From positions 1-64,000 of the forward strand of contig NZ_QZDU01000006.1 of assembly GCF_009917525.1 (NCBI RefSeq): DNA of 64,000 bases, given 5' to 3'. The translations under genes were made by a program, and so were the position numbers. The notes below the pieces were generated by a model. That model was not told the DNA's origin, did not search any database, and was given only the letters and a program-made list of their open reading frames with translations. Origin of the DNA: Acutalibacter sp. 1XD8-36. GTDB lineage: Bacteria; Bacillota; Clostridia; Oscillospirales; Acutalibacteraceae. The stretch's first letter is position 1. Each line of letters begins with the position of its first letter. This document shows, piece after piece, positions 26,671 through 34,517 of the stretch.

Positions 26671-27182
26671 GGGACCTGAACCGTATCATCCGCAGCCTTG
26701 CTTATGTCCTTGAGCTGCTGGTGCTCTTTATGCTCCAGGAGACCCCGGGACTGTTCCCGCCGGTATACGGTGTGCGCCCGGTGCTGGTGCTGCCTGCGGC
26801 GGCGGTGATAGCCATGCTGGAGGACGAGACCAGGGCCATGGCCTTCGGCGTAATAGCAGGGCTTTTCTGCGATTTCGGTTACTCCGGCATGCTGGGCTTC
26901 CACGCCCTTGTGATGGGGGTGCTCTGCTTCGGGGTGAGCCTTCTGGTCCAGACCTACCTGCAGATAAACCCTGTGACGGCGGTGCTGGTGGGCATTGCCG
27001 CGCTTGGGATAATGTTCGGGAGCCAGTGGCTGTTTTTCTACTATTTCCGCTACTCCTCCCCGGGGTATGCCCTGAAGATACACTACATTCCAAAGTATTT
27101 ATACACACTTATTTTTGTGCCGCTGCTGTACCTGCTGAACAAAGCCCTGGCAGAGTCCCTGCCATCGAACAGCGGGGCGTAG
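26667..27182 (+). CDS. mreD: Rod shape-determining protein MreD
   Basis: The 171-residue protein has about five membrane helices and little else, as expected for MreD. Its ATG overlaps the mreC stop by 4 bases. Position between mreC and the class B PBP makes the assignment secure despite low family conservation. Confidence 0.92.
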   Translation: MRDLNRIIRSLAYVLELLVLFMLQETPGLFPPVYGVRPVLVLPAAAVIAMLEDETRAMAFGVIAGLFCDFGYSGMLGFHALVMGVLCFGVSLLVQTYLQINPVTAVLVGIAALGIMFGSQWLFFYYFRYSSPGYALKIHYIPKYLYTLIFVPLLYLLNKALAESLPSNSGA

Positions 27183-27209
27183 CGGCCCTGTTATAAGGAG
27201 GTGGGGCAG

Positions 27210-29729
27210 ATGAAGCTGCCCAGGCTCAGGATAGGGCGCACAGGCGCGTGTATCCTGTTTGTATGTATTTTCTTTCTCATATATGTTTTGCAGCTGGCAA
27301 ACTGGCAGCTTATCAACGGCTCCTTCTACCAGCAGGAGGCCATGAGCAACCGCACCGACGCCATAGAGATAAGCGCCGCCCGGGGCGAGATACTGGACCG
27401 GGACGGAAATATACTGGCTGGAAACCATACGGTGTATGAGGTAATATATAACGCCCTTTATATGGACGACTCCCAGCGGAACAACACCATCCTTGGGGTG
27501 GTGGACCTTCTTGAGGAGCTGGGGGAATCCTGGCGGGACGTGCTGCCCATACGCCTTGACGACGAGGGGAACTACAGCTTTCTTGAGGACGAGGAGGAGG
27601 ACATAGCAAAGCTCAAAACCTTCCTGAACCTTGCGGACTATGCCACAGCCGACGACTGCATGGAGGAGCTCTCCAAGCGCTACCACTTCCAGGGCCGCTC
27701 CAAGGAGGACACCCGCACGGTGGTCTCTGTGAGATACTGCATGACCTCGGAGAATTTTTCCATATATGACCCCTATGTGATAGCCTCCAGCGTCTCCCCC
27801 GAGACTGTGGGCATATTCGGCGAGTACAGCGACCGCTGGGAGGGGATAGAGACCAGGGTGAGCGTTGACAGGTACTACCCCGACGGCTCCCTTGCCCCCC
27901 ATATCGTGGGCTATACCTGGCCCATAAGCGACAGCGACCTGGAGAAGGCCGAAAAAGAGGGGAAGCTGTATGACAGCGAGGAGAACGTGGCTGGCTACAA
28001 GTCCAACGAAAGGATAGGGGCCGTTGGCGCGGAGTCCGCCTTCGAGGAGGACCTGCGGGGCACAAGAGGGCTTCAGGCGGTGTTCACCGACGAGAACGGC
28101 GACGTGGTGACTACCGCCACTAAGGAGCAGCCCGAGCAGGGGCATACTGTCCGGCTGACCCTGGACTCAAAAATGCAGGGCATAACAAACCGCTCCCTGG
28201 AGCGCAACATAAAGGCCAACAAGAACTCCGGCGCCAAGGACGATAAGCGGGCCCATGACTGCCGGGCTGGGGCGGCTGTGGCTATAGAGCTGGAGGACTT
28301 CGGGGTGCTGGCCTGCTCCTCATACCCCAGCTATGACCTGAACCTGTACCTTGAGGACAGCGACTACCGCAACGACGCCCTTAAAGACGAGGAAAACCAG
28401 CCCCTTTTCTGCCGGGCCCTCCAGGGAGTATACGCCCCCGGCTCGGTGTTCAAGCCCATGGTGGCTGTAGCGGGCCTGCAGGAGGGGGTGATATTCGACA
28501 GCGTCGGAGTGTACGACTGTGACGGCCCCGGCATTGTGGGCGTGTTTAAATATGAGGATTTGGAACTGCACTGCACCGGTAAGCACCACTGGGTCGGGCT
28601 CTATGAAGCTATCGCGGAATCCTGCAACTGCTACTTCGCGGAGCTGGGCAAGCAACTCGGCATACGGAAGCTGGACGCCTACGCCCAGTATTTCGGCCTC
28701 GGGGAGCTCACCGGGGTGGAGCTCTATGAGTCCACCGGAAATATGACCAGCCCCCAGAGCTATCAGGAGATACACAGCGAGCGCGGCTATGAGTGGACCG
28801 ACGGCAACACCTGTCAGGCGGCTATAGGCCAGGCGGACAACTGGTTCACCACCATGCAGCTTGCCACCTACACGGCAACCCTTGCAAACGGCGGCAAGCG
28901 TCTAAAGTCCCACTTTCTGGAGGAGGTCACAGACTATTCCCGCCAGGAGCTGGTGCGCAGGTATGAGCCCGAGGAGCTTTATGACGCGGAAATAAGCCCG
29001 GACGTGCTGGGCGTGGTGCGCCAGGCTATGATACAGACGGCGATTACCGGAACGGCCCGCTCGGTCTTCTCTGACTATCCAATCTCTGTGGCCTGTAAGA
29101 CAGGCACGGCCCAGACCTCCGGCGCGGAATGGGAGGACGGCGGCACCGAGGAGAATATCAGCTTTATCTGCTATGCCCCGGCAAACGACCCGGAAATAGC
29201 CGTGGCGGTGGTGCTGGAGCACGGGCGCTCGGGCAACTATGCCATGAATGTGGCAAAGGATATGCTGGACTATTACTTTGGGTTCTACACCTGGGACGAT
29301 GAGTGGAACAAGTTTGACCAGGACGGGAACCAGGTGGACGATGACGGCAAGATAATCAAGACCAAGGAGGAGCTGGACGAGGCCAAGGCTACCCCCACCC
29401 CCGGGCCCTCAGGGAGCCCGGACGGCGAGGGAGCTGAGGACAGCGGGGACGCCGAGCCGACTCCTACCCCCATTCCCAAGCGGGGCAGCGATATCCCGGA
29501 CCGTATCTTTACCGGCGGCTCTGTAGCCGCGGACGTTCCCGAGGCCGGGAGCACCCCCGGGCCCACCCCGGCGCCGCAGCTCGATACGCCCTACTATACC
29601 GGCAGCGGCTCCCCTCCCCCATCACCATCGCCGGAGCCTGACGGAGATAGCAGCGAGCCCGAGGACGGCGGTAACGGCTCAGAGGGCAATGGAGACGGCT
29701 CTGGGAACGGTGGGGACAGCTCCGGATAG
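27210..29729 (+). CDS. mrdA: Penicillin-binding protein 2 (class B, elongasome transpeptidase)
   Basis: The 839-residue protein has one N-terminal membrane helix, a dimerisation domain beginning near RGEILDRDGNILAGN, and a transpeptidase domain with the SxxK motif SVFK near residue 413, SCN near 471 and KTGTA near 630. It cross-links peptidoglycan during elongation with MreBCD. AAGGAGGTG seven bases upstream supports the ATG at 27210. The last roughly 110 residues are a Pro/Ser/Gly/Asp-rich low-complexity tail beyond the usual PBP2 end. A terminator follows at 29749. Confidence 0.95.
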   Translation: MKLPRLRIGRTGACILFVCIFFLIYVLQLANWQLINGSFYQQEAMSNRTDAIEISAARGEILDRDGNILAGNHTVYEVIYNALYMDDSQRNNTILGVVDLLEELGESWRDVLPIRLDDEGNYSFLEDEEEDIAKLKTFLNLADYATADDCMEELSKRYHFQGRSKEDTRTVVSVRYCMTSENFSIYDPYVIASSVSPETVGIFGEYSDRWEGIETRVSVDRYYPDGSLAPHIVGYTWPISDSDLEKAEKEGKLYDSEENVAGYKSNERIGAVGAESAFEEDLRGTRGLQAVFTDENGDVVTTATKEQPEQGHTVRLTLDSKMQGITNRSLERNIKANKNSGAKDDKRAHDCRAGAAVAIELEDFGVLACSSYPSYDLNLYLEDSDYRNDALKDEENQPLFCRALQGVYAPGSVFKPMVAVAGLQEGVIFDSVGVYDCDGPGIVGVFKYEDLELHCTGKHHWVGLYEAIAESCNCYFAELGKQLGIRKLDAYAQYFGLGELTGVELYESTGNMTSPQSYQEIHSERGYEWTDGNTCQAAIGQADNWFTTMQLATYTATLANGGKRLKSHFLEEVTDYSRQELVRRYEPEELYDAEISPDVLGVVRQAMIQTAITGTARSVFSDYPISVACKTGTAQTSGAEWEDGGTEENISFICYAPANDPEIAVAVVLEHGRSGNYAMNVAKDMLDYYFGFYTWDDEWNKFDQDGNQVDDDGKIIKTKEELDEAKATPTPGPSGSPDGEGAEDSGDAEPTPTPIPKRGSDIPDRIFTGGSVAADVPEAGSTPGPTPAPQLDTPYYTGSGSPPPSPSPEPDGDSSEPEDGGNGSEGNGDGSGNGGDSSG

Positions 29730-29748
29730 AATAAAATATCTAACAAAG

Positions 29749-29785
29749 TTCGCCCTGTATTTTTGTGCAGGGCGAATATAATTTT
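29749..29785 (+). terminator. Terminator of the mreBCD-mrdA operon
   Basis: TTCGCCCTG and CAGGGCGAA (9-bp stem, 10-base loop) are followed by TATAATTTT. It separates the operon from the minD promoter. Confidence 0.75.
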
Positions 29786-29804
29786 AAAAAAGCGTGTTTT
29801 GATT

Positions 29805-29833
29805 TTGACAAATCGACTTCTATGTGGTAAGAT
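29805..29833 (+). promoter_or_regulatory. Sigma-A promoter of minD
   Basis: TTGACA and TAAGAT are separated by 17 bp, 22 bp upstream of the minD start. The consensus -35 suggests a reasonably strong promoter. Confidence 0.75.
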
Positions 29834-29855
29834 GTATTGTAAGGCGGTGTTCATC

Positions 29856-30641
29856 ATGGGAATTGCAACTGTAATCACCTCCGGAAAGGGCGGCGTTGGG
29901 AAATCCACCGCCTCTGTGGGGCTTGGACGGGCGTTGGCTGCCCGGGGCCGCAGGGTGCTGCTGATAGACTGTGACGCGGGGCTTAGGGGGCTTGACAAGC
30001 TCTCCGGCGCGGAGGACGGCCTGGTGTACGACATCTCCGACGTGGTGTTCGGCCGGTGCTCCCCTGCCCAGGCAATCTATCCCTGCAGGACCTCGAAGGA
30101 GGACGGGAAAACTGAGAAGCCGGAAGATGGCCAGGAGGAGCTTTTCCTGTTGCCGGCCCCGGCGAAGGTGGAGGACATGGTGCGGCCCCCGGTAATGCGG
30201 CGGCTGATACCGCTTCTGAAGCGCTACTATGACCACGTACTGCTGGACTCACCGGCGGGCGTTGGGATGGGGTTCCAGTCGGCGGCATGTGCGGCTGACA
30301 GGGCGCTGGTGCTCTGCGGGCCGGACCCGGTGTCCGTGCGAAGCGCCGCCAGCGTGCGGCAGCTGTTGTCGGGGCTGGGGCTTGCGGATATGCGGCTGGT
30401 GATAAACCAGTTTGACCGGGGGCTCTTCAGGGAGACCGGGGCCTTTAAGGACCTTGACGGCGTTATAGACTCGGCAGGCATACGCCTTGGGGCGCTGATG
30501 CCTGTGGACAAGAGGCTGGCGGCGGCCTTCCTAAGAGGTGAGCCCGCGCCGGACGGGTCGCCGGGAATGCTTGCCATAAGCCGGGCGGCGGCGAGGCTTG
30601 AGGGTGAAAACGTGCCCCTGCCCTCATGGTATTTGAGCTAG
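29856..30641 (+). CDS. minD: MinD-like division-site ATPase
   Basis: The 261-residue P-loop ATPase shows the deviant Walker A of the ParA/MinD family, SGKGGVGKSTAS, then LLIDCDAGLRGLD and LLDSPAGVGMG, which are MinD-like. MinD places the division inhibitor at the membrane. AAGGCGGTG upstream supports the ATG at 29856. The usual C-terminal membrane-targeting amphipathic helix is not obvious (the end reads ENVPLPSWYLS), and a charged insertion (EDGKTEKPEDGQ) lies mid-protein. No minC or minE is adjacent. It could instead be a MinD-family protein with a different job. Confidence 0.75.
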   Translation: MGIATVITSGKGGVGKSTASVGLGRALAARGRRVLLIDCDAGLRGLDKLSGAEDGLVYDISDVVFGRCSPAQAIYPCRTSKEDGKTEKPEDGQEELFLLPAPAKVEDMVRPPVMRRLIPLLKRYYDHVLLDSPAGVGMGFQSAACAADRALVLCGPDPVSVRSAASVRQLLSGLGLADMRLVINQFDRGLFRETGAFKDLDGVIDSAGIRLGALMPVDKRLAAAFLRGEPAPDGSPGMLAISRAAARLEGENVPLPSWYLS

Positions 30642-30713
30642 AGCTATATTTTGCAAAACTCTATTTATACTATATTAATATATTTATTTTTTATAAACCG
30701 GGAGGAGTTCACT

Positions 30714-31112
30714 ATGCACATTGCATTAACTGCCCACGACGCAAAAAAGGAACTGATGGTACAGTTCTGCATTGCCTATTGCGGCATACTCAGCCGCCAC
30801 TCGCTCTGCGGGACGGGCACCACCGGTAAGATGGTCTCTGAGGCTACAGGTCTGAAGCTGCAGCGGTTTTTAAGCGGCCCTCAGGGGGGCGACCAGCAGA
30901 TAGCGGCAAGGATATCCTGCGACGAGATAGACCTGCTGCTGTTTTTCCGCGACCCTCTGAACCCGCAATCCAACGACCCCAGCGCGCTGAACCTGCTGAG
31001 GCTCTGCGACGTGCACAATATACCGGTAGCGACAAATATAGCTACAGCTGAGGTACTCATACACGGGCTTGAGCGCGGGGATTTGGATTGGCGTGATTTG
31101 GTGAAGCCATAA
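30714..31112 (+). CDS. mgsA: Methylglyoxal synthase
   Basis: The 132-residue enzyme converts dihydroxyacetone phosphate to methylglyoxal and phosphate. Visible signatures are ALTAHDAKKELMVQF, GTGTTGKMV, SGPQGGDQQIAARI, LLLFFRDPLNPQSNDPS and PVATNIATAEVLI, including the catalytic Asp and His-contacting residues. GGGAGGAG seven bases upstream fixes the ATG at 30714. It is downstream of minD, an arrangement seen in many Clostridia. Confidence 0.96.
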   Translation: MHIALTAHDAKKELMVQFCIAYCGILSRHSLCGTGTTGKMVSEATGLKLQRFLSGPQGGDQQIAARISCDEIDLLLFFRDPLNPQSNDPSALNLLRLCDVHNIPVATNIATAEVLIHGLERGDLDWRDLVKP

Positions 31113-31166
31113 AGTATGGTGCTTTAGGGCCTGCAAAAGAATAGAATTATAGAAAGAAGTTTTAAA

Positions 31167-32453
31167 ATGGACTTGATAACAAAAGCCCCTAAGGGCACCC
31201 AGGACCTGACCCCTGAGAAGACCCGGCGCTGGCAAATAGCCGAGCAGGTTCTCATAGGGGAGGCCGAGCTCAACGGCTTCGGAGAGATACGCACACCCGC
31301 CTTTGAGCATACGGAGCTCTTTCAGCGAGGCATGGGCGATGTGACGGACGTAGTTGAGAAGCAGATGTACACCTTCGAGGACAAGGGCGGGCGCTCGGTT
31401 ACCCTTCGCCCCGAGGGCACGGCGGGAGCTGTGCGGGCTATGCTGGAGAACGGCCTTTATAACGCCGTATACCCTGTTAAGCTCTATTATAATATTCCCT
31501 GCTATAGATACGAAAAGCCACAGGCCGGGCGTATGCGGGAATTCCGCACCTTCGGCGTGGAGGTGTTCGGCGCGGCTGAGCCTATTGCCGACGCCCAGAT
31601 AATCGCCATGGCTATGTCTGCCTTCAAGCGCCTGGGACTTGAGGACGTGGGGCTGCAGCTCAATTCCATCGGCTGCCCGGAATGCCGGAAGGAGTACCAT
31701 AGGGCGCTGAAGGAGTATTTCACCGGGAACAGGGACAAGCTCTGCGGCACGTGCCTGTCTAGGCTTGACAGAAATCCCATGCGCATACTGGACTGCAAGA
31801 ACCCTGAGTGCAAGGAGCTGGCGAAAAACGCCCCGGTGATAACCGACTATCTCTGCGGGGACTGCCGGGAGCATTTTAATAAGGTGCAGGAGTACCTGAC
31901 GGCGCTGGGGATAGGCTTTGAGCTGGACCCGGGGCTGGTGCGGGGCCTCGACTACTATACCCGCACGGTGTTTGAATTCCCCTCAAGGAGCCTGGGCTTT
32001 GCCCTGGGCGGCGGCGGAAGGTACGACGGCCTGGTGGAGGAAATGGGCGGCAGCCCGACCCCCGGGCTTGGCTTCGGCCTTGGCATGGACAGGATAATGC
32101 TGGCGCTGGAGGAGGGGAAGGTGGAATTCCCCGAGGAGGACAGGTGCGAGGTATATATCGCGGCTATGGGCGATAAGGCCCAGGTGAAGGCACTGGAGCT
32201 TGTTGACCGGCTCCATAGGTGCGGCATTATTGCGGACTGTGATATCTGCGGCAGGGGACTCAAGGCCCAGATGAAGTACGCGGGTAAAATCGGCGCTAAG
32301 TTCAGCATGGTGCTTGGGGAGGACGAGCTGTCCTCCGGCAGTGCCGTGCTTAAGGATATGTCCAGCGGCGAGACCAGGAAGGTCAGTATCGGTGAGGATT
32401 TTGTAGACGGCTACCTGACATTTTCCACCGCCCAGGAAGACCTTAGTTTCTGA
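31167..32453 (+). CDS. hisS: Histidine-tRNA ligase
   Basis: The 428-residue class II synthetase shows motif 1 IRTPAFEHTELF, motif 2 CYRYEKPQAGRMREFRTFGVEVFG, the histidine-specific segment GLVRGLDYYTRTVFE and GGGGRYDGL, then motif 3 GFGLGMDRIMLAL. The C-terminal anticodon-binding domain is complete. It lies 18 bp before aspS and is co-transcribed. Confidence 0.98.
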   Translation: MDLITKAPKGTQDLTPEKTRRWQIAEQVLIGEAELNGFGEIRTPAFEHTELFQRGMGDVTDVVEKQMYTFEDKGGRSVTLRPEGTAGAVRAMLENGLYNAVYPVKLYYNIPCYRYEKPQAGRMREFRTFGVEVFGAAEPIADAQIIAMAMSAFKRLGLEDVGLQLNSIGCPECRKEYHRALKEYFTGNRDKLCGTCLSRLDRNPMRILDCKNPECKELAKNAPVITDYLCGDCREHFNKVQEYLTALGIGFELDPGLVRGLDYYTRTVFEFPSRSLGFALGGGGRYDGLVEEMGGSPTPGLGFGLGMDRIMLALEEGKVEFPEEDRCEVYIAAMGDKAQVKALELVDRLHRCGIIADCDICGRGLKAQMKYAGKIGAKFSMVLGEDELSSGSAVLKDMSSGETRKVSIGEDFVDGYLTFSTAQEDLSF

Positions 32454-32471
32454 TATTTGGAGGGATTTGAT

Positions 32472-34253
32472 ATGCTCAGAACACATAACTGCGGCGAGCT
32501 CCGCATTGAAAACGCCGGGGAGACCGCCACCCTCTGCGGCTGGATGGAGAATCTCCGTGAGGTGGGCGGCGGCATTGCCTTTTTGGTGCTCAGGGACTTT
32601 TTCGGGACCACACAGGTGGTCATAGAGACCCCGGAGCTGCTGGCCCAGGTGAAGGCGCTGAATAAGGAGACCACAATATCCGTCACCGGCGCTGTGCGGG
32701 AGCGCACCAGCAAGAACCCCAAGCAGGCCACCGGCGATATTGAGATAGCCCCCACTGAGATAGAGGTGCTGGGGCGCTGCCAGTATAACGAGCTGCCCTT
32801 TGAGATAAACTTCTCCCGAGACGCGGACGAGTCCCAGAGACTAAGGTACCGCTATTTGGACCTGCGCAACCCCGGAGTCAAGGGGAATATCGTCCTGCGG
32901 AGCCGGGTGGTGTCTGCCCTGCGCCGGGCCATGGAGGAGCAGGGGTTTTTGGAGATAACCACCCCCATTCTGACAGCCTCTTCCCCCGAGGGAGCCAGGG
33001 ACTATCTGGTGCCCTCGCGCAAGCACCCCGGGAATTTTTACGCGCTGCCCCAGGCCCCCCAGCAGTTCAAGCAGCTTTTGATGGCCTCGGGCTTTGACAA
33101 ATATTTCCAGATAGCCCCCTGCTTCAGGGACGAGGACGCCAGAGGGGACCGCTCGCCGGGAGAGTTCTACCAGCTTGACATGGAGATGGCCTTTGCCGGG
33201 CAGGACGACGTGTTCGCCGTCTTGGAGGCTGTGCTGCCGCCGGTATTTAGAGATTTCGGTATCTATGGCAAGCGGGTGACCGAGGGGCCCTTTAGGCGCA
33301 TACCCTTCCTGCAGGCCATGGAGGACTACGGCAGCGATAAGCCGGATTTGCGGATAGATTTACTTATCAAGGATGTGACGGAGCTCCTGGGCGGCTGCGG
33401 CTTCGGGCCCTTTGAGGGCAATATAGTGAAGGCCGTGCCGGTCTCCGGGTGCGATATGACCCGCAAGGCCATAGACAAGCTCTGCGCTGAGGTTGAAGTG
33501 CAGACAGCCCAGAAGACCTACTGGTTCAAGCTGGACGAGAAGGGCGAGATAGCCGGCGGCATAGGGAAGTTTATAAACGCCGACCCGGCTCTCTGCGAGA
33601 GGGTCAAGGCTGAGCTGGCCCTGGAGCCGGGCTCACTGGTAATGCTGGCGGCAGGCAAAAAGGCTGTGGCCCAGAAGACCGCGGGCGTGGCAAGGAAGCT
33701 GCTGGGCGCGGCCTGCCCCCAGCATATGGACACGGAGCAGTATGCCCTATGTTGGATAGTGGACTTCCCCATGTACGAGGTGGGCGAGGAGAGCGGGGAG
33801 CTGGAGTTCGGGCATAACCCCTTCTCAATGCCCCACGGTGGTAGGGAGGCCCTTCTGAAGGCCGAGAGCGGGGAGCTTGACCCGCTGGACCTCCGGGCCC
33901 ACCAGTACGATTTGGTATGCAACGGCTACGAGCTGGCAAGCGGCGCCGAGCGCAACTACGACCCCGAGATAATGGTGAAGGCCTTCGAGCTGGTGGGGCT
34001 TACAGAGGAGGATGTGCGCGGGAAGTTCCCGGCAATGTACAACGCCTTCTGCTACGGCGCGCCGCCCCACGCAGGGGCTGCTCCGGGGGTGGACAGGCTC
34101 ATAATGCTCCTTACCGGGGAGAGCTTTATCCGGGAGGTCATCGCCTTCCCCATGAACCAGAGCGCGCAGGATGTGATGATGGGCGCCCCCAGCGCCGTAT
34201 CTGAGGCACAGCTCAAGGAACTAAATATAGCCGTCACCAAAACCGGGGAATAG
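32472..34253 (+). CDS. aspS: Aspartate-tRNA ligase
   Basis: The 593-residue class IIb synthetase has an N-terminal OB-fold anticodon-binding domain (GWMENLREVGGGIAFLVLRD), motif 2 FRDEDARGDRSPGEFYQLDMEM and motif 3 GAAPGVDRLIMLLTG, with a bacterial GAD insertion. GGAGG eight bases upstream supports the ATG at 32472. The bacterial-type AspRS may charge tRNA-Asp only or also tRNA-Asn; this cannot be told here. Confidence 0.97.
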   Translation: MLRTHNCGELRIENAGETATLCGWMENLREVGGGIAFLVLRDFFGTTQVVIETPELLAQVKALNKETTISVTGAVRERTSKNPKQATGDIEIAPTEIEVLGRCQYNELPFEINFSRDADESQRLRYRYLDLRNPGVKGNIVLRSRVVSALRRAMEEQGFLEITTPILTASSPEGARDYLVPSRKHPGNFYALPQAPQQFKQLLMASGFDKYFQIAPCFRDEDARGDRSPGEFYQLDMEMAFAGQDDVFAVLEAVLPPVFRDFGIYGKRVTEGPFRRIPFLQAMEDYGSDKPDLRIDLLIKDVTELLGGCGFGPFEGNIVKAVPVSGCDMTRKAIDKLCAEVEVQTAQKTYWFKLDEKGEIAGGIGKFINADPALCERVKAELALEPGSLVMLAAGKKAVAQKTAGVARKLLGAACPQHMDTEQYALCWIVDFPMYEVGEESGELEFGHNPFSMPHGGREALLKAESGELDPLDLRAHQYDLVCNGYELASGAERNYDPEIMVKAFELVGLTEEDVRGKFPAMYNAFCYGAPPHAGAAPGVDRLIMLLTGESFIREVIAFPMNQSAQDVMMGAPSAVSEAQLKELNIAVTKTGE

Positions 34254-34284
34254 GCTTAAAACCCATTGGATTCTACGGAAAACG

Positions 34285-34325
34285 AGCGCCAGGGCCCTCC
34301 CTGAGGGACTTGGCGCTTTCTATAT
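34285..34325 (+). terminator. Terminator after aspS
   Basis: AGCGCCA and TGGCGCT enclose an inner CCCTC/GAGGG stem and are followed by TTCTATAT. It ends the hisS-aspS unit. Confidence 0.7.
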
Positions 34326-34360
34326 CTTGGGGTATTGCAGAAAATGAAATAAAAATATGT

Positions 34361-34400
34361 ACAAGATATAGTTGACTTTCCGGGCGGTTTGGAATATAAT
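34361..34400 (+). promoter_or_regulatory. Strong sigma-A promoter of the nrdD operon with a possible NrdR-like box
   Basis: TTGACT (34372-34377) and TATAAT (34395-34400) are separated by exactly 17 bp. ACAAGATATAGTTGA (34361-34375) overlaps the -35 and loosely resembles the palindromic NrdR box; no second box was found. A small hairpin (CCCC-tgtatatgc-GGGG) lies just downstream in the leader. Confidence 0.6.
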
Positions 34401-34517
34401 AATAGCTGTCCCCTGTATATGCGGGGATAATAGTAAACACACTTGAAAATTGGTGAACACCGATTTTTAAACCGCGTTAACTATATTGCCCAACCTGGGA
34501 AGGAGAATATTTTAAAG

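Noticed and set aside
27099-28145. A 348-codon open frame antisense to mrdA
   Set aside because: It covers the end of mreD and the start of mrdA, shows no domain and has composition expected from the complementary strand of a GC-rich gene.
34361-34375. Confident NrdR operator before nrdD
   Set aside because: Only one weakly palindromic box was found, whereas NrdR sites usually come in pairs; kept only as a possible box within the promoter entry.
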